64,000 nucleotides of DNA, taken from contig UXAT02000052.1 in the NCBI GenBank assembly GCA_900609035.2, positions 82,469 to 146,468 of the forward strand, read 5' to 3'. Position numbers and translations under genes: made by a program. The notes under the pieces were generated by a model. The model was not told the DNA's origin and did not search any database. It saw only the letters and a list, made by a program, of their open reading frames with translations. Source of the DNA: Candidatus Defluviicoccus seviourii. Lineage in GTDB: Bacteria; Pseudomonadota; Alphaproteobacteria; Rhodospirillales; Defluviicoccaceae. Numbering within the stretch: the stretch's first letter is position 1; every line of letters starts with the position of its first letter. This document shows positions 17,348 to 25,056 of this stretch, one piece after another.

Positions 17348-17697
17348 CATTTCAGCCTTCGTTCTTGTTGTTTGTGATACAAGGCACAAATCTCTTGTGC
17401 GAGTTGAACCGATACCTTTGGCTTACCGTGATCTCGGACACGCTTTTTCGGGGATGAGTTGAAAGAAGATAAGCAAATTATAGGTATACCGAACCAGCGG
17501 GATAAGACGGCGAGACGGACGGGACGAGACGCAAGCCACTCTAACTCTTCTCGGGTTAGTCCATATTTTTGAAAATAACGCTTGTCACGGGGTTTTTTTG
17601 GTGGTTTTGGTGTTGGGGGACTTAATACTTTCAGTGGGATAATATGCCTTGACTCACGAATGTTTCGGAGAGCTTCTGGAGTTAAATTATATTTCAT
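17344..17697 (-). CDS. Hypothetical basic phage protein, 117 aa
   Basis: ATG 17697 preceded by AAAGG; a longer start seven codons upstream is less likely. A Pro/Lys-rich stretch (PTPKPPKKPRDK) separates two helical parts; YGLTREELEWLASRPVRLAVL resembles a small helix-turn-helix. It is divergent from the ssDNA-binding protein gene across 95 bases. An early regulator is conceivable from position and charge, but no family is recognised. Confidence 0.55.
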   Translation of the reverse strand: MKYNLTPEALRNIRESRHIIPLKVLSPPTPKPPKKPRDKRYFQKYGLTREELEWLASRPVRLAVLSRWFGIPIICLSSFNSSPKKRVRDHGKPKVSVQLAQEICALYHKQQERRLKC

Positions 17698-17721
17698 ATT
17701 TGACCTTTCATTCCACAAATG

Positions 17722-17752
17722 CTAAATATATTTAACGCTAATGTTTAGCGTT
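17722..17752 (+). promoter_or_regulatory. Late-type heptamer followed by a 5' hairpin
   Basis: CTAAATA at 17722-17728. The hairpin AACGCTAA/TTTAGCGTT (17734-17752) begins about where transcription would start and is followed by TTTTTATATTT. It could protect the 5' end or attenuate readthrough into the ssDNA-binding gene 41 bases further on. Confidence 0.55.
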
Positions 17753-17792
17753 TTTATATTTAACACATATTGGCACATAGGAGCGAAATAAT

Positions 17793-18620
17793 ATGACAAA
17801 CAAATTAGAAGCATTACGTAAAGCATTACTCGAAAAAGAAGCAAAAACAAATTCTTCCTTCACAAAATCAACAGAACCTTCCCCGATATATCCGTTCTGG
17901 AATACACCAGCTGGTAAAACTTCATTGATTAGACTGTTGCCTGATGGTGATCCAAACAACACATTCTTTTGGGTTGAGCGGTTGGTAATCAACTTAACCT
18001 TTGGTGATGGTGTGAGAGCCCAAGTCCCTTGTCTTGAGATGTGGGACGAAAAGTGCCCAATCCTTGAAGAGGTGCGAACTTGGTTCAAAGATCCTTCTAA
18101 AGAGCAGGTAGCAAGAAGTTATTGGAAAAAGCGTTCCTACCTCTTCCAAGGGTTTGTGGTGGCGGATGGTGTCGGTGAAACTGAAAAGCCCGAAAACCCA
18201 ATCCGTAGATTTGTTGTGAACAAGACGCTTTTTGAAACAATCAAAGCAGCACTTATGGATGCTGATATGGAAGACTTACCAATCGATTATGAAAAAGGTC
18301 GTGATTTTCGCATTACTGTAACCAAGCGAGGAGACTACAAAGATTACGCAACTTCGGGTTGGAGTATGCGTAGTAGGGGTTTGACCGACCAGGAAAAACA
18401 AGCCATTGAAAAATACGGCCTTTTTGACCTTAAAACGTATCTTCCGAAGAAGCCCGACCCCGCACTTATAACCGAGATGTTTCGTGCTTCAGTAGCAGGG
18501 GAGGACTGGTGCCAAGACTGGGGGCGATTTTTTACACCCTCGACGAAAGGTGTGGTTCAAGTCTCCGAAATTTTCCCAGGGGAGGTTTCTTTAGATCGAA
18601 TGAAAAGAAAAAATACTTAA
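17793..18620 (+). CDS. T4 gp32-like single-stranded DNA-binding protein
   Basis: 275 residues, AGGAG 8 bases before the ATG. The N-terminal Lys-rich helix (LEALRKALLEKEAK) resembles the cooperative-binding domain of T4 gp32. The core begins AGKTSLIRLLPDG and continues with a CP zinc-site remnant (DEKCPI) and SYWKKRSYLFQGFVV, equivalent to the gp32 stretch around SYWANILVV. The acidic C-terminal tail of gp32 is missing; instead it ends in a basic SLDRMKRKNT. It starts the rightward early/replication operon and overlaps the sigma-factor gene by 112 bases. Confidence 0.75.
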   Translation: MTNKLEALRKALLEKEAKTNSSFTKSTEPSPIYPFWNTPAGKTSLIRLLPDGDPNNTFFWVERLVINLTFGDGVRAQVPCLEMWDEKCPILEEVRTWFKDPSKEQVARSYWKKRSYLFQGFVVADGVGETEKPENPIRRFVVNKTLFETIKAALMDADMEDLPIDYEKGRDFRITVTKRGDYKDYATSGWSMRSRGLTDQEKQAIEKYGLFDLKTYLPKKPDPALITEMFRASVAGEDWCQDWGRFFTPSTKGVVQVSEIFPGEVSLDRMKRKNT

Positions 18621-18970
18621 ACAATCAAGACCTCTTAACACAACTTCAATTATCTCACGAGCGAGGGGCAATGACTCCCGAGTTAGGGCGGATGTTCTTG
18701 AAACTTGTAGAGAAAATCTCTAAACGTCCCAACTGGTGTGGTTACACTTACCTGGAAGAAATGCAATCAACAGCACTTATCAACCTTTGTGCGGTATGGC
18801 AAAAGTTTGATATGACCAAAACTAACCCCTTCGCCTACTTTACTACTTGTGTAACACACTCCTTTCTCCAGGAACTTGGGCGTCAAAAAAAGCAACAACA
18901 CGTCAAAGAGTTGATTGCCGAAGCATATGGTTTGCCCACATCGTTTGCTCATCACGAATCGGCCTCTTAA
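18509..18970 (+). CDS. T4 gp55-like late-transcription sigma factor
   Basis: Up to 153 residues from GTG 18509 (AGGGGAGG 4 bases upstream). From about residue 36 it follows T4 gp55: YLNNQDLLTQ (gp55 has YVNNKELLQA), ISKRPNWCGY (LSKRFNFSGY), then FDMTKTNPFAYFTTCVTHSF in place of [21 protein letters not shown], with a basic QELGRQKKQQ end. This is sigma region 2. It is shorter than gp55 (185 aa) and ends without gp55's acidic/hydrophobic clamp-binding tail. The first 30 codons overlap the gp32-like gene, and no ATG precedes the homologous part. The alternative is a -1 frameshift at A_AAA_AAT (18608-18614). With the CTAAATA heptamers it implies a dedicated late-promoter system. Confidence 0.78.
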   Translation: MPRLGAIFYTLDERCGSSLRNFPRGGFFRSNEKKKYLNNQDLLTQLQLSHERGAMTPELGRMFLKLVEKISKRPNWCGYTYLEEMQSTALINLCAVWQKFDMTKTNPFAYFTTCVTHSFLQELGRQKKQQHVKELIAEAYGLPTSFAHHESAS

Positions 18971-18996
18971 AGAGGTGTGTGAAAATCAACACACCT
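18962..18996 (+). other. Hairpins after the sigma-factor gene
   Basis: CCTCTTAAAGAGG (18962-18974) spans the stop codon, and AGGTGTGT/ACACACCT (18973-18996) has an 8-base perfect stem. No T-tract follows on the plus strand (AAAAAAA does), so termination in this direction is doubtful. Confidence 0.4.
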
Positions 18997-19050
18997 AAAA
19001 AAATCTCGCCAAAATGCATTAAAACCCGTTTTAACTCTTGATCTAATAGA

Positions 19051-19057
19051 CTAAATA
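19051..19057 (+). promoter_or_regulatory. Late-promoter heptamer
   Basis: AGACTAAATATTTTTGTAG, in the gene-free stretch 18971-19150. It lies 94 bases before the next ORF. Confidence 0.55.
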
Positions 19058-19150
19058 TTTTTGTAGAAAGAATAACATTTTTATTACATTTCATCTAAAA
19101 TAATTATATATTATGAAAAGTAAAACACACACAAAAGGAGAGAGTTAGAA

Positions 19151-19687
19151 ATGACTACTACCTGGAGATACTCCTCTACTACCACTGACACTCAAACTTG
19201 CATCCGGCGCACTCAGCCAGGACTCACTCAAACCGCTTGTTTCTGGCACGACAGCAAAGTTCTAGACCGACTAGGACTTGGGGTTAGCAAAAACGACCCT
19301 AACCTGTTCTTTGACAGCCTTAACACTTTGCACAAGACGTGTGAGCAGGCTGGAATCGGTGTTGACCTTAATAAGTGGTCAGCAAGTGATTTTACAATTT
19401 TGGCGGACTTGGGGCTTTTTGGTGACTTAGATGAAGCACTTGAAAGGCAAAACAAAGCCCAACAAATCAAGCACATGAAAACCGCAAGCCAAGCAGGACT
19501 AGGCTTTGGGGATTTGTTTTTTGGGTTGATCCATTTAGGGTTGCTGTTTTTTGGATTGCTGTTTTTGTGGCCTTTGCTTCTAGCACTGCTGTTAACTATC
19601 CCGCTACATGTAGTGATCAGGTCTCTCCGCAAAAACCGCAACCTTTCACTATATGTGGCCGAGCAAAGCATCAGACGGGGGAGCTAA
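19151..19687 (+). CDS. Hypothetical membrane-anchored phage protein, 178 aa
   Basis: AAAGGAGAG lies 8 bases before the ATG. The N-terminal 110 residues look soluble and Thr-rich, with Cys residues at 17 and 31. A Gly/Leu/Phe-rich double membrane segment (about 118-158, GLLFFGLLFLWPLLLALLL) is followed by a basic cytoplasmic tail. No family recognised. A late heptamer upstream makes late expression likely; superinfection exclusion or lysis timing are possibilities without direct support. Confidence 0.6.
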   Translation: MTTTWRYSSTTTDTQTCIRRTQPGLTQTACFWHDSKVLDRLGLGVSKNDPNLFFDSLNTLHKTCEQAGIGVDLNKWSASDFTILADLGLFGDLDEALERQNKAQQIKHMKTASQAGLGFGDLFFGLIHLGLLFFGLLFLWPLLLALLLTIPLHVVIRSLRKNRNLSLYVAEQSIRRGS

Positions 19688-19689
19688 AA

Positions 19690-19878
19690 ATGATCACAAT
19701 TAAATCAAAACAAGAAGTCACCGACGCAATATATAGTCTTTTTCAAGAGTTGAGTCAGTGGAAGAGGCCCTTTGAAGGCATTCCGTACGATTTTGTAACT
19801 GCGGTGCGAGCGGAGTATGAAGCCCGACGAAAAGAAAAGATTAGAAACAAATTGAAATCTTTAGAGGAAGATTGCTAA
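19690..19878 (+). CDS. Small hypothetical phage protein, 62 aa
   Basis: ATG two bases after the previous stop, giving a charged helical protein (SKQEVTDAIYSLFQEL, then EYEARRKEKIRNKLKSLEED). No family recognised. Its TAA stop is embedded in a late heptamer (19875-19881). Confidence 0.5.
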   Translation: MITIKSKQEVTDAIYSLFQELSQWKRPFEGIPYDFVTAVRAEYEARRKEKIRNKLKSLEEDC

Positions 19879-19881
19879 ATA
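19875..19881 (+). promoter_or_regulatory. Late-promoter heptamer before a structured RNA
   Basis: TTGCTAAATAAAAATG overlapping the stop of the 62-aa gene. The predicted start site falls at the first stem strand of the RNA at 19884-19978. Confidence 0.6.
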
Positions 19882-19883
19882 AA

Positions 19884-19978
19884 AATGTGCGGAGGAGATC
19901 CGTTGTTGGAGTAGCTACCAACGATTAGGGTTTTCAACGCAACGCCGCCCGCAGGAGTATTTCACTCCTCCGCACATT
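19884..19978 (+). ncRNA. Structured RNA closed by a perfect 14-bp stem
   Basis: Strands 19884-19897 (AATGTGCGGAGGAG) and 19965-19978 are exact complements enclosing 67 bases, which contain a GTTGG/CCAAC hairpin and an alternative GGAGT/ACTCC hairpin using part of the closing strand. There is no ORF. The stem buries a Shine-Dalgarno-like GGAGGAG against CTCCTCC. It lies directly downstream of a late heptamer and may be a regulatory or structural phage RNA or a conformational switch for the next gene. Confidence 0.55.
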
Positions 19979-20045
19979 CTACCAAGGCGTTGCTGAACAA
20001 GGCGTTGTTCTTTTTAGAAAGTTTCTAACAATCTATATGAGCACG

Positions 20046-20065
20046 CCTCCGATTTGTGTTGGAGG
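20046..20065 (+). promoter_or_regulatory. Hairpin hiding the ribosome binding site of the 87-aa gene
   Basis: CCTCC (20046-20050) pairs with GGAGG (20061-20065), which is the Shine-Dalgarno sequence 8 bases before ATG 20074. Seven T residues follow, so the same hairpin could act as a terminator. Either reading would keep the downstream replication genes low under some conditions. Confidence 0.5.
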
Positions 20066-20073
20066 ATTTTTTT

Positions 20074-20337
20074 ATGACTGTGTTAAAACTACCCAAAAAA
20101 GTGCTTAACCCTGAGCACCACAACATTTTAGACCGTATCCGTGTTCGTCGAGGCTCGCTAACCTTGGGCGACGCAGAGTTTAACCGCAAACAAAGACTAT
20201 ACAAGCAGGTAGATACCTTGCTTGTAGAAGCAGCAGGTTACCCTGTAAATCGGGGGAGAATCAGCGAAGTTGCTAATGAAATATGGGTTGAAGGCGTTGA
20301 AGAAACTGACGCTATTTTAGTAAAATTAGGCTTATAA
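20074..20337 (+). CDS. Small hypothetical phage protein, 87 aa
   Basis: ATG 20074 has GGAGG at the right distance. It starts KLPKKVLNPEHHN, followed by a basic helical part (RIRVRRGSL, FNRKQRLYKQVDTLL) and an acidic end (EGVEETDAILVKL). It precedes the AAA+ gene by 17 bases in the replication run. It could be a clamp-loader accessory or coactivator by position, but no homology is seen. Confidence 0.55.
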   Translation: MTVLKLPKKVLNPEHHNILDRIRVRRGSLTLGDAEFNRKQRLYKQVDTLLVEAAGYPVNRGRISEVANEIWVEGVEETDAILVKLGL

Positions 20338-20354
20338 TTTTTAGGAGCACAATA

Positions 20355-20999
20355 ATGGATCTTAACAAGAAATATTACCCCCAAAGTGTTCACGAGTGTA
20401 TACTACCTTCAGACCTTAAGGCCCGGTCTAGACTTGCCCGGTGGGTTAAAGACCCCTCTAAACTACCTAATATGGTCTTGTTTTATGGGCCGAAAGGCAC
20501 GGGTAAAACAACCTTCGCTGAGTGTTTAATAGATCATCTAGACTTACCTAAAGGTTATCTAGATAGGTGGGACGCTAAAGGCGGATTCTCTAGAAAAATG
20601 CTTGACACTATCGAAACCCGGATACGCTACCGTATTGATAAAGATCAAAAGTATGTGGTGTTTTTAGACGAGCTTAAAGCCGAAACACCTACAGAGATTG
20701 ATTTTTGCGAAGGGCTTCGCTCACTCTACAACATATACTGCGGTAAGTTTAACATACACTTTATAGCAACTACCAACTACCCCGAACAAATCCGTGCAGT
20801 TGGTAAAGGCTCTGTGTGGGACCGATTTACGGTACTTCCTTTCGAGTCTTTTGATGCTCAAGACGTAATTGGTTTGCTAACAAATATTGCCAAGCAAGAA
20901 GGTATACTAGCCTCAAGGGACGATATAAGTGATTACTGGGAAGAGTATTTCCCGAAACTGCGATTAGCAATTAAAGATTTAGATGATTTAGAGGAGTAA
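20355..20999 (+). CDS. AAA+ ATPase resembling a clamp-loader subunit
   Basis: 214 residues. Starts with KYYPQSVHECILPSDLK, as clamp loaders do. Walker A GPKGTGKTT lies near residue 45, Walker B VVFLDELKA near 95, and sensor 1 is ATTNYPEQI. It is short for RFC/gp44 because it lacks the C-terminal collar domain. Upstream AGGAGC marks the start; the helicase gene follows after 5 bases. It belongs with the helicase and polymerase as phage replication machinery. Confidence 0.68.
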   Translation: MDLNKKYYPQSVHECILPSDLKARSRLARWVKDPSKLPNMVLFYGPKGTGKTTFAECLIDHLDLPKGYLDRWDAKGGFSRKMLDTIETRIRYRIDKDQKYVVFLDELKAETPTEIDFCEGLRSLYNIYCGKFNIHFIATTNYPEQIRAVGKGSVWDRFTVLPFESFDAQDVIGLLTNIAKQEGILASRDDISDYWEEYFPKLRLAIKDLDDLEE

Positions 21000-21004
21000 C
21001 AATA

Positions 21005-22591
21005 ATGGCAAAGAAAAAACAACCGTCCGAGAAGGATATTCTTGCTCATGTGCTCGTAGCCGAGGAGGGTTTATTGGGGGCGGCTTTACAGGACCTTAGT
21101 GACTACTGTAAAGAGTGGGGTATAGACCCAAATAACATGTTAGAAAAAATTGAGAAGATTCACCCAGACGTGGCAGAAGAGCACGAAGATTTGCTTGTAG
21201 ATCTTTTAGAGTGGTGGAATAAGAAAAGTGCACCACCACCGGCACCCCCTAGTAACTGTATTGTAATACCTTCCTACCGGGATGACAATGACGTTCTCCA
21301 CGTGTTATTCACCACCGACTTCATAAGGGAAGCAATTGTTAAAGTGCACATAGAGCCAAGATTGCGAAAATTATTATTCGATGGCGGAACCTTAACACTA
21401 TGTCGGTTAGGGGAAGAAAAAGTGTTAGAAGACTCTTTAGTTGTAGCCAACCAGATTAAAGCCGTTGTTAGAAATGTTTTGGCTAGAGAACTACCACCTA
21501 AATGCATTGAGACAGAAATTATGTCTTGGGACCCTAAGGACTTAAACACCATTTATGAGGTGTGGGATTCATATGTTCCATACATAGAGCCCTCAAACTT
21601 CTCGGTATGGCGTAGAAAACACGACGACAACTATTGTATGTATCGGTGCCCTATAGAACCCGATGACACAATAGAGTTTCCAAAAACCCAAGAGTTTCTT
21701 GATCGACTAACTGACGGACCAGCGTTTGCGGCTTTTATCTACGGGGTTTGGTCCGGTTTGTATGCAGGTCGGCAAGTAATGTGGATATGGGGTCCGCAAG
21801 GTGAGGAAGGTAAATCTTTTTTCACTACTGAAGTATTGTCGGAACTGTTTGGCCTCGACAAGGGTCTTAAGGCTATCTCAAACAACCTTGCTACAGCGGG
21901 CGGTAGATTTGGGATGGGAGCCGTCGGGGACGCTGTCATGGTTCTCTACCCTGACGCTAACAATACGATGATCACCCATTCAGAGTTTCTAAAAACATTG
22001 GCGGGTGGGGGTAGAGATGCAGTATCGAAAGAGAAGAAATTCGCTAACCCTGTAACTAGTATTGTCAAGGCTCGGGTTATTGTAACCTCTAACTTCACCC
22101 CACATGTAACACGTGAGAACTTTATTACTTCTCGCATTTTTATTCAAAAAATTAAGCCCTTTGTTGGGCCTAAAGACCCCTCAATAGGTAAAGTGTACCG
22201 TCAAGAACTCCCAGGGTTTTTGGCTCATGGGAAGCGTTGTTATGACGAGTTATGCGCCAACCACGAAGAGATAAAGAAAAATAAAGCCGCAGACAAGTTG
22301 TTAGAGCAGGTAATCAGTGCTTGTAACCCCGAGTGGGAGGACTTTGTTAGTAGGGTATTCGAATTCACCGCTGAGGGTGTTGTCACTATCCCACGAATGA
22401 AAGAAATTCTCGAAGAGCATAATTTACGCAACGACTATAAGGCTTTAACGGGTTTCTTAGCCTCTAACTACGGTATCCGGGCTCATCAACGAATGGTTGA
22501 AGGAGAGCGACCGTATGGGTTTTGGGGACTTAAGGAACGAGATCAGGCAGGTTTTAGTAGCTCTAGCAAAGGATTAGGCGATTATGACTAA
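21005..22591 (+). CDS. SF3/D5-type replicative helicase
   Basis: 528 residues. The Walker A variant GPQGEEGKSFF is near residue 263, followed by a B'-like VMVLYPDANN and VTSNFTPHV, the layout of D5/primase-associated SF3 helicases that form hexamers. The N-terminal 180 residues lack a clear primase active site, so priming may depend on the host or another protein. Overlaps the polymerase gene by 8 bases. Confidence 0.7.
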   Translation: MAKKKQPSEKDILAHVLVAEEGLLGAALQDLSDYCKEWGIDPNNMLEKIEKIHPDVAEEHEDLLVDLLEWWNKKSAPPPAPPSNCIVIPSYRDDNDVLHVLFTTDFIREAIVKVHIEPRLRKLLFDGGTLTLCRLGEEKVLEDSLVVANQIKAVVRNVLARELPPKCIETEIMSWDPKDLNTIYEVWDSYVPYIEPSNFSVWRRKHDDNYCMYRCPIEPDDTIEFPKTQEFLDRLTDGPAFAAFIYGVWSGLYAGRQVMWIWGPQGEEGKSFFTTEVLSELFGLDKGLKAISNNLATAGGRFGMGAVGDAVMVLYPDANNTMITHSEFLKTLAGGGRDAVSKEKKFANPVTSIVKARVIVTSNFTPHVTRENFITSRIFIQKIKPFVGPKDPSIGKVYRQELPGFLAHGKRCYDELCANHEEIKKNKAADKLLEQVISACNPEWEDFVSRVFEFTAEGVVTIPRMKEILEEHNLRNDYKALTGFLASNYGIRAHQRMVEGERPYGFWGLKERDQAGFSSSSKGLGDYD

Positions 22592-24392
22592 TAGGGTATA
22601 TTTCGATACAGAGTATCGTGACGACGAAGTTATTCTCTTATGTGCTCTAGTAAAGCCGTCGGGCAATAAACACGAGTTTGATTTACGGAATAATAAAGAC
22701 TTAGATCTCTTACAGGACTTTATAACACAGCACACCTTAAGTCATTGGGTGGCTTTTGCTGCCTCTGCTGATTTAACCGCCCTGTTACGACTTGGCATAG
22801 ACATTACCCCCTTTAATGTTATTGATCTGATGGCTGAAGGACGAATGATTACCTTGTCGCACGATAAGTTCTTCGCCCCGAGAGGTTCATTGGTAGCAAC
22901 TTTACGAGCATTTGGGTTAGAGTTAGTGAATGAAGCCGAAAAAGAGGTGATGCGGGAGGTTATCTTAAACCACAAAACGTATACCGATGACCAGTGGGAT
23001 GCGATAACCAGGTATTGCTGGGAAGACGTAGAATGTCTCCCCCCACTGTTTAATGCTATAAAGAGATTCCATAATGATATTGTAAAGGGCGCTGTTGAGT
23101 TAGACCATATGTTATATCGTGGCGAGTATATTAAAGCGGTATCGATAACAGACCATCGGAGTAAAGGATTTCCTGTTTGGGGTGAGTGGTTTGACCAAGT
23201 GATGAATAATCGAGAACGTATAACTGAGGCGATTATTCGAAAATATAACACCCAATTTCCCATATGGCAATATAATCCACGAGATAACAAATATCACCTT
23301 AAACGAGACCAAATAGAGTTGTGGGCTAAGTTACAAGGTTTCTTGAAAGACTGGGAGAGGACCGAATGTGGCGCTTTAAGATTATCTGATGATTATCTCG
23401 AAGTATTAGGTAGGAAGCACATTTTGGTTGAGAATCTTCGAAAAATATTCAAACAACTCAACCACTTAAAAATAGACCTCCGTGGTGCGGCAGTAAACGG
23501 TTATGTGCCATACAGAACCACCGCTTTTAGTGCAAAAACAGGCAGAAACGGGTTGAAGCCTAAGAACGGATTTGTCTTAAACTTACCCCCCTGGATGAGG
23601 ACTGTTGTAAGACCACATCCAGGTAGGGTACTTATTGGGGCTGATTGGAGTTCGCAAGAGGTAGCAATATCGGCTTACCTAAGCGGTGATGAAAATCTAA
23701 CGGCAGCATACGAAACTGGCGACCCTTATCTAGCACTCGGCAAGATGAGTGGTCGTATCCCCCACGATGGAACTAAGCAGACCCACCCTCTCGAACGACA
23801 ATTGTTTAAAGGTCTACAACTCGGGCTTAATTACGGTATGGGTGAACGGGCATTAGCACAGTCGATGCTTAACACCTTCTTAGAGGGCGGTTACGAGGTA
23901 GACATAGACTATGCATCTAATGTAGCCCGTCGTCTGCTTGTGTGGCATCGAAACAAGTTTAAAACGTATTGGGCTTGGGCAGAGAGGAAGGCTCGTCTAG
24001 CCCGGGTTAAAGGATATATTCAAGCAGGCGACGGGTGGACGGAGTATGTCACCCGTAGAACACCCCAGACTGTGTTGCTGAACTTCCCGGCACAATCAAA
24101 TGCCGCAGTTATGATGAGACAGGCTACCATTAAATTAGCGAAGACCGGTATCGATCTTTTATGCTCCCAACACGATGCGTTTTACGTGAATGCCCCTATT
24201 ACTGACGAGGATATGGTGAAGAAGACCTTGAAGAGTTGTATGGACGAAGCGTCGTGGGAGGTTATAGGCGGTGTGACTAGAGTCGATTTTAAGACATTCC
24301 ACCATGACAAATGCTTCTGGGACGAACGTGGCCGGGACTTATTCTTACTGGCTCGTCAAGAACTCGGCCTTGGCCACGAGTTATGGTTTTAG
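22584..24392 (+). CDS. Family A DNA polymerase with 3'-5' exonuclease
   Basis: 602 residues. Exonuclease motifs: FDTEYR (Asp8, Glu10), an ASADLTAL Exo II and YCWEDVE Exo III. Polymerase motif A is GADWSSQEVAI, motif B is RQLFKGLQLGLNYG, and motif C is SQHDAFYV. Motif C has Ala where most family A enzymes have Glu (HDE). It has no 5' nuclease domain, as in T7-type polymerases. It ends the replication operon. Confidence 0.85.
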   Translation: MTNRVYFDTEYRDDEVILLCALVKPSGNKHEFDLRNNKDLDLLQDFITQHTLSHWVAFAASADLTALLRLGIDITPFNVIDLMAEGRMITLSHDKFFAPRGSLVATLRAFGLELVNEAEKEVMREVILNHKTYTDDQWDAITRYCWEDVECLPPLFNAIKRFHNDIVKGAVELDHMLYRGEYIKAVSITDHRSKGFPVWGEWFDQVMNNRERITEAIIRKYNTQFPIWQYNPRDNKYHLKRDQIELWAKLQGFLKDWERTECGALRLSDDYLEVLGRKHILVENLRKIFKQLNHLKIDLRGAAVNGYVPYRTTAFSAKTGRNGLKPKNGFVLNLPPWMRTVVRPHPGRVLIGADWSSQEVAISAYLSGDENLTAAYETGDPYLALGKMSGRIPHDGTKQTHPLERQLFKGLQLGLNYGMGERALAQSMLNTFLEGGYEVDIDYASNVARRLLVWHRNKFKTYWAWAERKARLARVKGYIQAGDGWTEYVTRRTPQTVLLNFPAQSNAAVMMRQATIKLAKTGIDLLCSQHDAFYVNAPITDEDMVKKTLKSCMDEASWEVIGGVTRVDFKTFHHDKCFWDERGRDLFLLARQELGLGHELWF

Positions 24393-24393
24393 C

Positions 24394-24411
24394 AAAAAAC
24401 CGCTGGTTTTA
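24394..24411 (+). terminator. Weak terminator after the polymerase gene
   Basis: AAAAAACC-GCT-GGTTTT hairpin immediately after the stop, with T residues in both directions. Confidence 0.45.
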
Positions 24412-24468
24412 AAGCAAAAATGAGGTCAAAGACTAATTTTTCTAGTAATGCAATTTTCATGGTTGCTT

Positions 24469-24512
24469 CTCAAGACGTCTTAAAGACGTCTTGAGAGCTC
24501 ATTTGAAGCTCT
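24469..24512. repeat. 27-bp palindrome and adjacent hairpin
   Basis: Half-sites CTCAAGACGTCTT (24469-24481) and its exact complement (24483-24495) flank one base. A second hairpin, AGAGCT/AGCTCT, follows to about 24512. Lying between the polymerase gene and an extremely AT-rich stretch, they could be replication-origin or regulator sites. Confidence 0.6.
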
Positions 24513-24536
24513 TGTAGGGTCCAATTTCGCCATTAC

Positions 24537-24612
24537 TATATTTTATTACTACTAAAAAATTTTTTAATATTAAATATAATATATGTAATACATATAATAA
24601 TATATACATATA
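24537..24612. other. Extreme AT-rich tract, candidate phage replication origin
   Basis: About 76 bases with only a few G/C, full of TATATA and AATATT steps, within a 306-base gap without a gene. Placed between a long palindrome and a late promoter, downstream of the replication operon. DNA unwinding here would be easy; whether it is an origin is inference. Confidence 0.4.
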
Positions 24613-24686
24613 CACAGCGTTTGGTCATCACCGGCGACGAAGTAGCAAAAAGACCTCTAAGAGGGCGAAGATCCAACCCTAATCTG

Positions 24687-24693
24687 CTAAATA
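24687..24693 (+). promoter_or_regulatory. Late-promoter heptamer, probably giving a leaderless message
   Basis: CTGCTAAATACAAATATG: the heptamer ends 5 bases before ATG 24699, so transcription would begin at or next to the start codon. No Shine-Dalgarno is present. Confidence 0.55.
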
Positions 24694-24698
24694 CAAAT

Positions 24699-25022
24699 AT
24701 GAAACATAAACCAACCAAACACTGCGTCACTTGTAACACTCCACTCCCACCTCACCACTCTAAGTTATGCGGCAACCCCGAGTGTGAACTGGCGTGGCAT
24801 CGACATAGGTATCACACCGAGCCAGACCGTCGAGCAAAACAAATGGCTCGAAGTCGTGCTTGGCAACAAGAGCACAAGGAAGAGGTTGCTATCATCGTTA
24901 AACGCTACTACGATAAGAACCGAGAAAGGTACAGGGAGTACAACCGAGCAAAGTATCATCGTAACAAAGACGAAGGGCTAGATGTTGGCAGGGAAAGAAA
25001 AAAAGTATTATGCGAGGCGTGA
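24699..25022 (+). CDS. Zinc-ribbon basic protein
   Basis: 107 residues. CVTCNTPL...CGNPEC forms a CxxC...CxxxxC zinc site near the N terminus, followed by a long basic helix rich in Arg/Lys/Tyr (RYYDKNRERYREYNRAKYH). This tail is typical of phage proteins related to HNH endonucleases, but the HNH core is absent. A DNA- or RNA-binding role is inferred. The start is set by the promoter only a few bases upstream; a longer frame exists but runs through the promoter. Confidence 0.6.
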   Translation: MKHKPTKHCVTCNTPLPPHHSKLCGNPECELAWHRHRYHTEPDRRAKQMARSRAWQQEHKEEVAIIVKRYYDKNRERYREYNRAKYHRNKDEGLDVGRERKKVLCEA

Positions 25023-25056
25023 AAGGCCCCCGTCAAGATTCATTACCGGCCTTTTT
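25022..25056 (+). terminator. Rho-independent terminator
   Basis: AAAGGCC (25022-25028) pairs with GGCCTTT (25048-25054) and a T-run follows. It separates the plus-strand replication/zinc-ribbon genes from the convergent terminase gene. The remaining bases to 25229 hold no gene. Confidence 0.75.

Noticed and set aside
24536..24739. Minus-strand ORF through the AT-rich tract
   Set aside because: Low-complexity, Phe/Ile-rich translation over a region better explained as noncoding; no ribosome site.
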